A stretch of 64,000 bases of DNA, taken from Arthrobacter sp. zg-Y20. GTDB lineage: Bacteria > Actinomycetota > Actinomycetes > Actinomycetales > Micrococcaceae. A program made the translations under genes and the position numbers. Under the pieces are notes generated by a model. That model saw only the letters and a list, made by a program, of their open reading frames with translations. It was not told the origin of the DNA and did no database searches. This document shows positions 44,859 to 61,900 of the stretch, piece after piece. The stretch covers positions 2,480,001 through 2,544,000 of the forward strand of contig NZ_CP126241.1 in the NCBI RefSeq assembly GCF_030142075.1. The letters are read 5' to 3'. Within the stretch, counting starts at the first letter, position 1. Every line of letters begins with the position of its first letter.

Positions 44859-45968
44859 GTGCCCGAGCGCCAGCACCACATTGCCTTCATCGTCAACAAC
44901 TACCCGCCCAAGGTGGGCGGCCTCGAACAGCACGTCTTCGCCCTGGCCAAAAGCCTTGTAAAGCTGGGCGTCAAAGTGACGGTGGTTGCCCTCGGCAGGG
45001 ACATCGGCGATTGGGACGATGACGGACTCAACGTCGTCCGGCTCCGCGCAACACCCATGGTGGCCGGCGTCATTTCCTGGCCGTTGCCGGGAACCACTAT
45101 CCGGCTCACGCGCTACCTGCGTTCCATCGGCGTCACGCACGTCTCCACGCACACCCGCTTCTTCCCCATGTCCGTGGTGGGTGTACGTGCGGCACGGCGC
45201 CTGAAGGTGCCGTCCATCCACACCGAACACGGCTCGGACTACGTCCGCGGCGTCTCTCCGCTGGTGGGAATGGCAAGCAACACCGTGGACCGGACGCTCG
45301 GCCGGTACGTACTACGGACCGCAACCAAGGTCCTCGCGATCTCCGAATCCGCCCAGGCCTTCGTGCAGCAGCTCTCCGGCCGCCGCGCCGCCGTCTTCCA
45401 CAACGCCATCGATGTTGCCGCCTTCACCGGTGTCGAGCCGGAACTTCCCGCAGAGAAGCTGGTTTTCCTGGGCAGGATCGTTCCGGGCAAGGGCTGGGAG
45501 CGGGCCCTGGCCGTGGCGTCGAAGGTCCTTCCCGAGCGTCCCGGCGCGAGCATGCACTTCATCGGCGACGGCGCCGAACGCGCGTCCCTCGAAGCTGCAA
45601 TCGCGCCGCTCCCCTTCAGGGACCGGATCCATGTGCATGGCTACCTGCGCTCCCCCGAAATATGCCGGATCCTCAGCGGAGCCATCCTGCTGAACCCCAC
45701 CCGCCTGGCCGAGGGGTTCCAAACCACCCTGCTCGAGGCCGTGGCTGCCGGAGCGGCCGTTGTCAGCACACCGGTAACCGCCGCAAAATACCTTGCCGAA
45801 CGTGCACCATCAGTGGTCGTCGTCGATGACGACGACGACACCCCCTGGATCCGCGCCACCGGGCGCCTCCTGGCGGACGGCTGGGCACCGGCTCCCGCCG
45901 AGTTCATAGCATCCTTCGACTGGGCCGAGCGCGGCCTGGAATACCTCGCCGTCCTGGACGAGCAGTGA
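44859..45968 (+). CDS. Family 4 (GT-B) glycosyltransferase
   Basis: A 369-residue enzyme. N-terminal NNYPPKVGGLEQHVFALA, nucleotide-sugar region GRIVPGKGW, and the E-x7-E type motif AEGFQTTLLEAVA near residue 285. GTG start directly at the end of the DUF2304 gene. Acceptor and donor unknown; the locus suggests a surface polysaccharide. Confidence 0.9.
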   Translation: MPERQHHIAFIVNNYPPKVGGLEQHVFALAKSLVKLGVKVTVVALGRDIGDWDDDGLNVVRLRATPMVAGVISWPLPGTTIRLTRYLRSIGVTHVSTHTRFFPMSVVGVRAARRLKVPSIHTEHGSDYVRGVSPLVGMASNTVDRTLGRYVLRTATKVLAISESAQAFVQQLSGRRAAVFHNAIDVAAFTGVEPELPAEKLVFLGRIVPGKGWERALAVASKVLPERPGASMHFIGDGAERASLEAAIAPLPFRDRIHVHGYLRSPEICRILSGAILLNPTRLAEGFQTTLLEAVAAGAAVVSTPVTAAKYLAERAPSVVVVDDDDDTPWIRATGRLLADGWAPAPAEFIASFDWAERGLEYLAVLDEQ

Positions 45969-45996
45969 CCGCCCCCGGATCCGCGGGGAGCCGGTG

Positions 45997-47187
45997 ATGA
46001 GCCCACGCCTGCGCCTCTTGGTGCAAACCGTGTTCGGCGCCATGGCTTCAGCCCTGGTTCCGGTGCTGGCACTGCTCACCCTTGATGCCGCAGAGTACGG
46101 AACTTTCTCACTGGCGTACCTGATGTTTGCCTTCGGCTGGTCCTTGGAGCTGTCGATTATCTGCGACACCTGGGCCAGATCCGTCCGGCAGAAAACCGGT
46201 CCCAACGGCTGGCGGGAAGTGAGTCACGCCCTGATCCAGCTGTCCACGCTGGCCGGAGTGCTGGGCGGCGTGCTGGTGTTCGTTTTCTTCGGCGAGGGCG
46301 CAAACGCGGTGGCCATGGGCCTTGCCGTGCTCTTCAACCTTTACCGGCTGGGCGGCCGCTTTTTCAACGCCGCCTCTGCCAATTCAGGCCGCGCAGCCGT
46401 CTCCGATGCCCTGACGGTGCTGGTCTTCGTGGCCGGCTGGGTAGCCGGATTGCTGCTGGACTTCACGGGACTGCTGCCCTTTGCCGTGGTCTGGGGCTTG
46501 TCCAACCTGGTCGGAGCCCTGGTCTTTATGCCTGTATGGGGCGGCCGTCCCTACGGCATCGGCGGCTGGATCAGCTCCCACCGCAAAACCATCAAGCCGC
46601 TGCTCACTGACTCGGTGCTGATGGATGTGGGGGCCATTGCGGTGCCCACCCTCTTCGCTCCGTCCCTGGGGCCGGCCAACTTCGGCATCTACCGGGGCAT
46701 AGCCAGCGTTGCCACGCCCGTGCAGTTGATCCTCGATCCCCTGCGTCCGGTCCTCTCCCACGTCGAGCCCAAGACTTCCAGCGGGCCCAAGATCCTGGCA
46801 GGCGTACTGGGTGCCGCCGTTTTCCTGTCCCTCGCCTGCTACGCGGTCCTGGTTGCGGCCGTGCCGCGCACTTTCCTCCAGGACACCGTGCTGGGCAGCG
46901 TTGCCGGCTACGCACTGCCTGCCTCGGTGTTTGTGGCCTCCAACCTCTTCGGCCATTTCTACTACGTCTGCTCGCGGGGCCAGCTCGTGGCCCGGAGGCT
47001 GTATCTGGGACGTGTTGTGCAAACGGTGCTCAGCGTCTTGGGTCCGACGGCGGGGCTGCTGGCCTACGGGCTGTCCGGCGCCATTTGGGGCTTCACGCTG
47101 GCCAGCGTGGCCTCTTCGGTTGTGTGGTTCGTGCTGCTCCGCCAGCAGGCCACGACGGCTGCCTCCGCCGCCGCGGCTCCGCGCTAG
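45997..47187 (+). CDS. Polysaccharide flippase-like membrane protein
   Basis: A 396-residue protein with about 12 hydrophobic segments (first: LVQTVFGAMASALVPVLALLTL), resembling MATE/Wzx flippases. ATG 45997 is preferred over GTG 45994 because GGGGAG (45985-45990) is better spaced. Its end overlaps the convergent glycosyltransferase gene by four bases. Confidence 0.8.
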   Translation: MSPRLRLLVQTVFGAMASALVPVLALLTLDAAEYGTFSLAYLMFAFGWSLELSIICDTWARSVRQKTGPNGWREVSHALIQLSTLAGVLGGVLVFVFFGEGANAVAMGLAVLFNLYRLGGRFFNAASANSGRAAVSDALTVLVFVAGWVAGLLLDFTGLLPFAVVWGLSNLVGALVFMPVWGGRPYGIGGWISSHRKTIKPLLTDSVLMDVGAIAVPTLFAPSLGPANFGIYRGIASVATPVQLILDPLRPVLSHVEPKTSSGPKILAGVLGAAVFLSLACYAVLVAAVPRTFLQDTVLGSVAGYALPASVFVASNLFGHFYYVCSRGQLVARRLYLGRVVQTVLSVLGPTAGLLAYGLSGAIWGFTLASVASSVVWFVLLRQQATTAASAAAAPR

Positions 47188-48226
47188 CCTCCGATGACCT
47201 GCAGCCATTCGCTGCGCCATGCCTGGAAGCTGAACTGCTCCGTGACCGTCTTGTAGGCACGGTCTCCCAGGGCGGCGCGTTCCGCGTCACCGGCGGCAAG
47301 CATGTCATGAATGGACGCTTCCCATTCGTCTGCCGTGGAGGGCGCCTCGGCGCCCATGGCTGCGAGGACCGAGCGGTTGGTTCCCACCGGGCTGCCGAGC
47401 ACCGGAAGCGCTGCGGCGCCGTACTGGAGCAGCTTGTAGGCGCACTTACCGCGGGCAAACGGGTCATCCGCCAGCGGCATGATACCCAGGTCTGCGTTGT
47501 GCAGCTCCTGGGCGAAACCGCTTTCGCTCCACTGCACGCGGTCAACGATCGCGTCCAGGGGTCCGAGGGAACGCTCCCCCGCACTGATGACCCGAAGCCG
47601 GATCGGCCTGACCCGGTTGACGTGGAGCAGGGCATCGGCGATAGGCGGCAGGAACTGTTCCGTGGCCGGGGACCCAAGCCACACCAGAGTCGGGACCTCG
47701 TTCAGCGAGTAGTCCGTTTTCTTCGGGTACAGGTCGGGGTTCACGCAGCTGGGGATCATCGTGACGTTGCGTGAAAACTTCGATGCTTCTTCAGCGAGAT
47801 AGTCGTTGCCCGCGATAATCCGGTCAGCCGCCTCGACGGACCGCCGCCATACTTTGTCCTTGGGCCAGAGGCTGTAGGGAAACGGCGCCGCCGAGTGGAA
47901 GATGGCGTCGTCGAAGTCGTAGACGGACGTCTCGGCGCGCTGCAGCAGCTTCGCCTCCAGCCGGCCGTTGCTGAGCGGGGAAGCTTCCCGGCTCATCAGC
48001 AGCACACCCGGAATGGTTTTCATCGCCAGCCGGCGAAGGGCTGTTTCTGCGCCCAGCGCCTTGTCCACGTTCCGGGCAAGGGTGGCGATGCTGTTGTCGC
48101 CTTGGTCCGTGTAGGTGTACTTCCGGGCGTCCAGGCCCAGGAAGTCCAGCCATTCGTAGATGCGGACCCGGGCACTGCTGCCTTTGCGTCCGTAACTGGC
48201 CACCGTGGTCAGGTTGTGCGCGCCGC

Positions 48227-48230
<4 letters not shown>
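47184..48230 (-). CDS. GT-B glycosyltransferase
   Basis: A 348-residue enzyme with GT4-like features: SVYDFDDAIFHS, IIAGNDYLAEEASKF, VTMIPSCVNPDLY, and PFARGKCAYKLLQYGAAALPVLGSPVG near the C-terminus. Third gene of rmlB-rmlCD-GT, each overlapping the next by four bases; the dTDP-rhamnose genes suggest that it may add rhamnose, but this is only inferred from position. Confidence 0.85.
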
Positions 48231-50658
<2,428 letters not shown>

Positions 50659-50671
50659 TCAAGCCTACTAG

Positions 50672-50690
50672 TTTGGTGAGGCTACCTTTG
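50672..50690. promoter_or_regulatory. Weak DtxR/IdeR-like iron box in the rmlB-rmlA promoter region
   Basis: TTTGGTGAGGCTACCTTTG agrees with the actinobacterial DtxR-family consensus TTAGGTTAGGCTAACCTAA at 13 of 19 positions. It lies between divergent rml genes. The match is partial and may be chance. Confidence 0.25.
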
Positions 50691-50708
50691 GCACGCGATG
50701 ATGGACGC

Positions 50709-51590
50709 ATGCGTGGAATAATTCTCGCCGGCGGCACAGGATCCCGGCTTCATCCAATCACCATGGGCGTCAGCAAACAGCTGGTTCCGGTCTACGACAA
50801 GCCGATGATCTACTACCCGTTGTCGACCCTGATGCTGGCCGGCATCCGCGACATCCTGATCGTCACGACTCCTGCGGATTCCGAGCAGTTCCAGCGGCTG
50901 CTGGGCGACGGTTCCCGCTTCGGCGTTTCCCTGTCCTATGTGGAGCAGAAGTCGCCCGACGGCCTCGCCCAGGCATTCATCCTCGGTGCGGATCACATCG
51001 GCAACGGCCCCGTGGGCCTGGTACTGGGTGACAACATTTTCTACGGTCCGGGCATGGGTACGCAGCTGCGCCGGTTCACTTCCCCGGACGGCGCCGTGAT
51101 CTTCGGCTACCAGGTGGCCGATCCCACTGCCTACGGTGTGGTGGAGTTCGCGGACGACGGCAAGGTCCTCTCCCTTGAGGAAAAGCCGTCCGACCCCAAG
51201 AGCAGCTATGCGGTCCCGGGACTGTATTTCTATGACAACGACGTCATTGAAATTGCCCGCAACCTCCGCCCCTCCCCCCGGGGAGAACTGGAGATCACCG
51301 ACGTCAACTCCACGTATCTCGCGGAAGGACGCCTCAAGGTCGATATCCTGCCCCGCGGCACGGCCTGGCTGGACACGGGCACGTTCGATTCCCTGAGCGA
51401 AGCCACCGACTTCATCAAGACCGTGCAGAAGCGCCAGGGACTGTCCATCGGCTGCCCGGAAGAGATCGCCTGGCGGCTGGGTTACCTCAGCGATGAGGAA
51501 CTGCTGCGGCTGGCCGCGCCCCTGGTGAAGAGCGGGTACGGCGCGTACCTGCAGAAGCTGGTGGATTCCGAGCAGGGCCGCCGTCGGTGA
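50709..51590 (+). CDS. rmlA: Glucose-1-phosphate thymidylyltransferase
   Basis: A 293-residue nucleotidyltransferase, first step of dTDP-rhamnose: [41 protein letters not shown], and [16 protein letters not shown] 50709 is clear from homology; the frame opens at 50673. Its stop overlaps the DUF6541 gene (GTGA). Confidence 0.97.
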   Translation: MRGIILAGGTGSRLHPITMGVSKQLVPVYDKPMIYYPLSTLMLAGIRDILIVTTPADSEQFQRLLGDGSRFGVSLSYVEQKSPDGLAQAFILGADHIGNGPVGLVLGDNIFYGPGMGTQLRRFTSPDGAVIFGYQVADPTAYGVVEFADDGKVLSLEEKPSDPKSSYAVPGLYFYDNDVIEIARNLRPSPRGELEITDVNSTYLAEGRLKVDILPRGTAWLDTGTFDSLSEATDFIKTVQKRQGLSIGCPEEIAWRLGYLSDEELLRLAAPLVKSGYGAYLQKLVDSEQGRRR

Positions 51591-53632
51591 ACTGGGTATA
51601 CGTTCTCCCCTATTTCTTCTCCGGCTTCGCCTTCCTGTTCGTACCGGGGGTTGCGGTGGGTCTGGCCCTGGGGCTCCGGGGCGTCCCGCTCATCGGGCTC
51701 GCAGCGCCGCTGTCCATCTCGGTCATCTCCTGCACGGCCGTGGCCAGCGGAATCCTCGGACTGCCGTGGGGCTGGCCCCTCGTCGCGGCCGCCACCGCGG
51801 CTGCCGCCGTCGTTGTGTTCCTTGTCCGCCTCCTGGCTGACCGGTTCGCCGCCCGCAGCCGCCCGACCGGCCGCAGGGCCGCCGCCGTCGACGTTCAGGC
51901 GGGGTTCCCGTGGCAGGGTACGGCACCTGCCCTGGCTGGCATTGCCGCCGGTGCGCTGATCATCGCGTGGCGCTTCATCCACATGATTCACCGTCCGGAC
52001 TACATCTCCCAGACATTCGACGGAGTCTTCCACCTCAACGCCACCGAGTACATCCTGGAGACCGGTACGGCGTCGTCGCTGACCATCGGGCGGATGGTCA
52101 ATGAAGGCGCGGACATCTCCTTCTACCCGGCCGCCTGGCACGACTACATCTCCCTGCTGGCATCCACCGGCAGCATTTCCGTTCCCGAAGCCATCAGTGT
52201 CGGGAACATACTGATCGCAGGCCTGGCCTGGACCACCGGATGCGTTTTCCTGGTCAGCCGCATTCTCGGCACCCGGCCCATGCCGCTGCTGCTGACGGGT
52301 GTCCTGTCCGCAGCCTTTGCCGCTTTCCCCTACCTGATGATCGATTTCGGTGTCCTGTACCCGAACCTGCTGGCGATTGCCCTCATGCCCGCCTGCCTGG
52401 GCCTGGCCGTGTCGGCCGCAGGTGCCTCCGTCCGCAAGGACCTTGGCCGGTGGACAGCCCTGGCTGCACTTGTGCTGGCCCTCCCCGGCATGCTCCTGGC
52501 GCATCCCAGCACGCTGATTTCATTTATTGCCCTGACCCTTCCCTTGGCTGCACTGGCCGCCGCCCGGTTGTGGCAAGGCCTGCAGGGCAGGGGTTGGCTG
52601 CGGGTCCTGCCCCTCGCCGGGACCGCCCTCTACGGTGTGCTGACCGTGGTGCTGTGGAGCAGGATCCGTCCTGATCCCACGGCGGCAACATGGTATCCGG
52701 TCGAATCGGCGGCGCAGGCGGCCGGTGAAGCCTTCCTGAGCGCTCCGCTGGGCCGACCGGTGCCGCTTATGGTGGCTGTCCTGACCTTTGCCGGCGTCGT
52801 GTACTGCGCACGCAACTTCCAGCGGCTCTGGTGGCTGCTGGCCTCCTTCGCGGTCAGCTGCATGCTGTTCGTTATTGTGGCCGGCTTCCCCTGGGGGGAT
52901 CTCCGCACAGCCTTTGCCGGCGTGTGGTACAACGACCCGTACCGTCTGGCGGCCCTGCTGCCCGTCCTGGGCCTCCCCGTGGCCGCCGTCGGCGCCTGGT
53001 CGGTGGTTGAGGCTCTCCGCGGCGCATTCGCCGGCCGTTTTGGGACCAGGCATGCGGCTGCAGTTCCGGGGACGTCGGACGGCGCCGAGGCAATCGAGTC
53101 CGTCAAGACACCACGCGGCCGCTACGTTTTGCCGACCGTTGCGGTTGTCCTGCTGGTGGTTCTGGCCTTGACCACCCAGGGGAAGAGCATCGACACGGCG
53201 CAGGCGTCCGGCGCAGCGAACTTTGCCCTGACGGGCGATTCGCCGCTGCTTTCCGCTGATGAGTCCGAGCTGCTGGAACGGGTTCCGGAGGAAGTCCCGG
53301 AGGACGCCGTCGTCGTCGGCAGCCCCTGGACCGGCGCCTCGCTGGTTTATGCCCTGTCCGGGCGCCGGACACTGATGCCGCACATCTTCTATACGCTCTC
53401 CCCCGAGGGCCAGACCGTGGTCGACCGCCTGGACGAGATGCTCACGGATCCCGCCGTCTGCCAGGCCGTCGAGGACCTGAACGCCTACTACGTTCTCGAC
53501 TTCGGACCAAAAGAGGTTCACGGCGGCGACCACCCTTACGCCGGGCTGGATGATGTCGGCGCCGCGAGCGGGTTCGAGCTCGTGGACCAGGAAGGCAGTG
53601 CCAAGCTGTACCGCGTAAGCGGCTGCGGGTAG
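51587..53632 (+). CDS. DUF6541-type large membrane protein (possible GT-C glycosyltransferase)
   Basis: A 681-residue protein with about 12 hydrophobic segments to residue 530, then an external C-terminal domain (about 535-681, including [21 protein letters not shown] and [15 protein letters not shown]). The first large loop has [23 protein letters not shown] (about 140-165), where a GT-C enzyme would carry its acidic active site. Coupled to rmlA by a four-base overlap, so it probably acts in a rhamnose-containing glycan. Enzyme activity is inferred, not shown. Confidence 0.8.
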   Translation: MNWVYVLPYFFSGFAFLFVPGVAVGLALGLRGVPLIGLAAPLSISVISCTAVASGILGLPWGWPLVAAATAAAAVVVFLVRLLADRFAARSRPTGRRAAAVDVQAGFPWQGTAPALAGIAAGALIIAWRFIHMIHRPDYISQTFDGVFHLNATEYILETGTASSLTIGRMVNEGADISFYPAAWHDYISLLASTGSISVPEAISVGNILIAGLAWTTGCVFLVSRILGTRPMPLLLTGVLSAAFAAFPYLMIDFGVLYPNLLAIALMPACLGLAVSAAGASVRKDLGRWTALAALVLALPGMLLAHPSTLISFIALTLPLAALAAARLWQGLQGRGWLRVLPLAGTALYGVLTVVLWSRIRPDPTAATWYPVESAAQAAGEAFLSAPLGRPVPLMVAVLTFAGVVYCARNFQRLWWLLASFAVSCMLFVIVAGFPWGDLRTAFAGVWYNDPYRLAALLPVLGLPVAAVGAWSVVEALRGAFAGRFGTRHAAAVPGTSDGAEAIESVKTPRGRYVLPTVAVVLLVVLALTTQGKSIDTAQASGAANFALTGDSPLLSADESELLERVPEEVPEDAVVVGSPWTGASLVYALSGRRTLMPHIFYTLSPEGQTVVDRLDEMLTDPAVCQAVEDLNAYYVLDFGPKEVHGGDHPYAGLDDVGAASGFELVDQEGSAKLYRVSGCG

Positions 53633-53653
53633 GCCGCCCCTGGAACCTGAGCC

Positions 53654-53708
53654 TTAACGCCGCCGGCCCGGTACTCCCTGCAGGGGGTACCGGGCCGGCG
53701 GCGTTTAA
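53654..53708. terminator. Bidirectional terminator
   Basis: A 17-bp stem (CGCCGCCGGCCCGGTAC with its complement) flanked by TTAA and TTTAA lies between the convergent rmlA-DUF6541 and wzt genes. Confidence 0.8.
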
Positions 53709-53715
53709 GGGTGCG

Positions 53716-54441
53716 TCAGGCGCGCATGCGGGCGACGACGTCGTCCACAGGCCCGTCCATAATGACCCTGCCGTGCTCCAGCAGGACACCCCGCTTGCAG
53801 ATCCGGGAAACCAGGTCCAGGTCGTGGCTGACCACAACGAGGGTCTTCCCCTCCCCCGCCAGTTCCTTGATCTTGTCGATGCACTTCTTCTGGAAAGGCT
53901 CGTCGCCCACGGCCAGAATTTCGTCCACGAGGAAGACCTCAGGGTCGGTGTGGACCGCCACGGAGAACGCCAGGCGAAGGTACATACCGGAGGAATAGAA
54001 CTTCACCTCGGTGTCGATGAACTGGCCGATCTCGGAGAACGCGACGATGGAGTCGAACTTCTCGTCGATCTCCTGCTCGGTCATACCCAGGATGGCACCG
54101 TTCAGGTAGACGTTGTCGCGTCCGCTCAGGTCATGGTGGAAACCGGCGCCCACTTCGATCAGCCCCGCTACGCGTCCACGCGTCCCCACAGTCCCGCTGT
54201 CCGGGTGCATAACGCCCGAGATGTGCTTGAGCAGGGTTGACTTGCCGGACCCGTTCAGCCCCAGCAAAGCAACGGTCTCGCCCTGCTCAACTTCAAGGGA
54301 AACATCCTTGAGCGCATGGAATTTCTCCGACAGATCGCCTTTCCGGCCCTTGATCAGCCATACAAAGGCTTCCTTCATGGAACGGGTATGCCGCAGCACA
54401 AACTGCTTGTTGACGTTGCGGATTTCGATGGCATTAGCCAT
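53716..54441 (-). CDS. wzt: Polysaccharide ABC exporter ATPase (Wzt/TagH type)
   Basis: A 241-residue ATPase: Walker A LLGLNGSGKST (about 58-68), signature YSSGMYLRLAFSVAVHT, Walker B VFLVDEILAVGD. It lacks the C-terminal carbohydrate-binding domain of Gram-negative Wzt and resembles the mycobacterial galactan exporter ATPase. Starts two bases after wzm. Exports a lipid-linked polymer, most likely the galactofuran made by the upstream genes. Confidence 0.92.
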   Translation of the reverse strand: MANAIEIRNVNKQFVLRHTRSMKEAFVWLIKGRKGDLSEKFHALKDVSLEVEQGETVALLGLNGSGKSTLLKHISGVMHPDSGTVGTRGRVAGLIEVGAGFHHDLSGRDNVYLNGAILGMTEQEIDEKFDSIVAFSEIGQFIDTEVKFYSSGMYLRLAFSVAVHTDPEVFLVDEILAVGDEPFQKKCIDKIKELAGEGKTLVVVSHDLDLVSRICKRGVLLEHGRVIMDGPVDDVVARMRA

Positions 54442-54443
54442 TT

Positions 54444-55337
54444 TTAGAGCTCCTGGGCGAAACGGCCTTCAAGGCGGCGGAAGACGAACTGGCCGATTAT
54501 CAGCACCAGCAACGATACTGCCAGCCCGATCGGCAGCCATTGGGACAACAGATGCGGCGGTATCGGCTCTGCTCCATCGGTGGTGGGAAGCCAGAAAGCA
54601 AAGTGGAAGGATTCCACGGCGACGGTCAGCGGATTGAACTGATAGATCGTGAAGGCGACATCCCCGAGCTTGTCCCGAACCATCATCCAGGAATACAGAA
54701 CCGGAGAAGCCCAGGTCGCGATCATCAGCAGCATGTCCACGAGGTTTTCCGCGTCCCGGAAGTACACGTTGACCGCACCGAACAGAAGGCCCAGCCCTGT
54801 CGCGAGGAGAGCGACGATGACGAACCCAACCACGGCCGAAGCCAGCTGCAGCAGGGACGGCCGCCAGCCGTTGAAGAAGCAGGCGACTATGAGGATCACA
54901 ATCTGCGGCACGAAATGCACGGCTGAGACCCAGACGGAAGCCACCGGGAACAATTGCCGGGGAAGATAGATCTTCTTGATCAGGCCTCCGTTACCGACAA
55001 TGGAACGGGATGCATTTCCCAGCGCCTCGGTAAAGAAGTTGATCAGCACAATGCCGGAAAACAGGTAAATGGCATAATTGGGCAGCCCCCTGGGGTTGCC
55101 AGGGCTCTGTTCAAGACCCAGGAACACCCCAAGCGCGATGTAGAAGACGACAAACTGCACTCCGGGCTTGACGTAGGACCACAAGATGCCGAGGACTGAT
55201 CCCCGGTACCGGACCTGCAGCTCTTTTGCCACCAGGAGCTTGAGCAGGAATCGCGACCGGACTACGTCAAGAAGGCCTCGGCCCATCCCCGGCCGGGTCA
55301 TCGCCGTCGACGATGACCCGGCCCCAGAGTCACTCAT
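54444..55337 (-). CDS. wzm: Polysaccharide ABC exporter permease (Wzm type)
   Basis: A 297-residue permease of the ABC-2 type with about six membrane segments. The family start LLVAKELQVRYRGSVLGILWSYVKP (about 35-60) is clear. ATG 55337 is chosen, 12 bases after the end of the GlfT2-like gene; the frame extends upstream into that gene. Works with the adjacent ATPase. Confidence 0.92.
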   Translation of the reverse strand: MSDSGAGSSSTAMTRPGMGRGLLDVVRSRFLLKLLVAKELQVRYRGSVLGILWSYVKPGVQFVVFYIALGVFLGLEQSPGNPRGLPNYAIYLFSGIVLINFFTEALGNASRSIVGNGGLIKKIYLPRQLFPVASVWVSAVHFVPQIVILIVACFFNGWRPSLLQLASAVVGFVIVALLATGLGLLFGAVNVYFRDAENLVDMLLMIATWASPVLYSWMMVRDKLGDVAFTIYQFNPLTVAVESFHFAFWLPTTDGAEPIPPHLLSQWLPIGLAVSLLVLIIGQFVFRRLEGRFAQEL

Positions 55338-55348
55338 GGGTGCCCCGC

Positions 55349-58940
<3,592 letters not shown>

Positions 58941-61900
58941 TTGCTGCTTCATGTAACCCTTGCCGCTGCGCCGGGCAGCCCCCCTGGGCCTGTGGGTGGG
59001 AGATGGAGCCGACGTGAGGTGGTGATCGAGTTAACAGGTGCTGCCGGCAGCCACGATGTTCAGGCCCGGCTCGCTGAGCGCTACGGCGCGTCCTGCTTCA
59101 GCATCGGGGGATTACCGCTGCACACGCTGAGCCCCGGCCGCGCTCCTTTTGTAAACGGGGCCGTCATTGTGTGCTCCGCCGGCAGCTCCGGACCGCCGGG
59201 CGGCCGCACTGCACGCGGGACGTCGGAAACGGGGACGGCCTCCCTGCTGATGGTTGTGTGCAGCGGACCCGACGCCGGGGGCATCACGCCCCTGCAGCGG
59301 GGCACCTACCGGATCGGGCGCCTCGGTTCTTCCGAAGCCCGGGCCGAGCGGCGGATAGGCATCTGTGACCCGGCACTTTCCCGGGACCATGCCCTGCTGG
59401 TGGTCGGCACCGATTCTGTTCAGGTGCGAGACCTTGGTTCCGCCAACGGCACCTGGGTCGATGGCAGGCGCATACGCGAGGCTGTCGTGGACACCGGCTC
59501 CGTGCTGCGGTTCGGCTACAGTTCCTGCCGGTTGGTGCTGCCTGCCGCTGTTCCGGACCCCGAAGCGGCCCCCGCTGATCCCTTTGAGCCGCAGACCGTA
59601 CAGCTTTCCGAACACGCACAAAAAACCGGCCTCCTGCTCTTGGGGGCGCTCCTGCCGCTGGTCCTGGGCGTGGTCCTCGCCTTGGCCACCGGGATGTGGA
59701 TGTTCCTGGCCTTCAGCGCGCTGTCCGCCGTGACCGCTATGGCAGGGGCTGCCGGGGCACGGCGCAGGCGCCGGGAACAAGCTGCTGCCATCGCCCTGGC
59801 TGCCGCAAAGGATGCCCGCGGGCGGCACCTGGCAGCTCCGGACCCGGGAACCATGGCCCTGGCCGCCGTGCTCGGATCAACGGGCCGCTTCATCAGCGGG
59901 GTGCCGGCTCCGGTTGCTGCGCCCGCTCCTGCTGCGCCGCAGGGCCCGGCAGCCGAATACCCGGTCCGCATAGGCATGGCACCCCAGCCCGCAAATGTGG
60001 TGCCTTCCCCTACCGCACAGCGTTTTTCTGCTCCGGTGATCCCCGACGCCCCCGTAATCCTCCGGCTGGGCAAGGACCGCGACATCTGCCTTCAGGGACC
60101 GGAGGCTGGCGCGCTGTGCCGGACTATCCTCCTGAACGCCGCATCTAATGCGGCTGCCGGCTCAGCCCTGCGCGTTGTATGCGCCGGCCGTCCGCCGGAC
60201 CTGGAGCCGGCCGCACGCTTCCTCCCCGGCGTTACTCTTGCAGCGCTTCCCGATCCAGGCCCGCCCGCACTGCCGCCTGCCGCGGCACTTTTGCGGTCGC
60301 ATCTGGAGCAAGCAGCGCCCGAGGCGGAAGCTGCCGTTATTGTGCTGTGCATCCCCGGCGCTTGGGCACTGTACGCCCAGGACCTGGCTGCCGCCCTTCC
60401 CGGCCCCCTGCGGGCCCGGATATGCGTCATCCGGCTCGGCGGCGGTCCCGCGGCGTCAACGGTGACTGTGTCATCCGGGCGGGGAACCCGGAGCGACGGC
60501 CCGGACACGCTGGAGTTCATACCGGACCTGGTGCAGGCCGCCGGCTTCGAACGCCTCAGCCGGGCAGCGGCACTTTCCCGGCACGCGGCCCCGGCAGCCG
60601 GCGGCCATGCTGACGCAGGGCGGGAAGATACCGGCCGGATTCCGTCGACGGCCGCCTTTGGTGAGTATCATCCCTCCTCCCCCGACAAGCTCCTGCGCGG
60701 CTGGAAACTCCCTCCCGGCGGCGCCGGGGCAGTTGTCGGAGTATCTGCCGCCGGACCAGTCACCCTGGACCTGGAAAAGGACGGCCCGCACTTCCTCGTG
60801 GCCGGAACCACCGGCTCGGGCAAATCCGAATTGCTGCGCAGCTTCGTCGCATCCCTGGCGGCCCGGGAGCCGCCCAGCGGCGTAACGTTCCTGCTCATCG
60901 ATTTCAAGGGCGGTTCAGGCCTGGCACCACTGGCAGGCCTGCCGCACTCCGTGGGCCTGCTGACGGATTTGTCGGCCGGGAACGTATCCCGCGCACTTAC
61001 GTCCCTGCGGGCCGAAGTCCGGCGGCGCGAAGCGCTCTTCGCCGGAACCGGAGCTGACAGTATCGCCGCCTACAACGTCCGCCCCGGGCCTGCAGGCACT
61101 CTTCCCCGCCTGCTCGTGGTGGTTGACGAATTCCGGATGCTGGCTGACGAGGTGCCCTCCGCCCTGCCGGAACTCCTGCGCATCGCCGCCGTCGGACGGT
61201 CCCTTGGCCTGCATCTGCTGCTGGCAACCCAGCGGCCGCAGGGAGCAGTGACCAGCGACATCCGGGCGAACATTGCCACCACCATTGCCTTGCGGGTCTC
61301 GTCCGCTGCCGAATCCCGCGATGTCCTCAATTCCGACTGTGCTGCCGGCATCCCTTCCGCCCTGCCGGGCCGGGCCTTCATTGCCAGAGGCGGTGGGCAG
61401 CCGCTGGCCTTCCAGTGTCTTTCCACCGTGCAGCACCCCGGCGGCAGCGGAATTGCCGTGACGGATCTGGCAGAGTACCTCCTCGCTCAACAAGAGGGCC
61501 CCCGGGAACCGTCCGCCGCCGCCCCGGATGCCCTGCAGGCCTACTGCTCGGCAGTCCGGCGTGCTGCGGAAAGGGGAACCTATCCGTCGCCCTTCCGCCC
61601 GGTTCGGCCGCCGCTCCCCCGGACCCTCACCCGCGAGCTCAGCGCACAAGCAGCCGCGGCATCGGCTGGGTGCGGTGCTTCCTCAACCGGGACAGTCCTG
61701 CTCGGGCTGCTGGACGACCCTGAAAACCAGAATCAACGGGAACTGTCCTGGCATCCGGGCACCGACTCCCATCTGGCGGTACTCGGTTCGCCGCGGGCCG
61801 GAACATCCGACTGCCTGCAACTGGTCACCTCCGGACTGGTGGCGGCCCAACCAGGCCGGCACCTGTATATCCTCGACGCTGACGGCAGCCTCGCCTGGTT

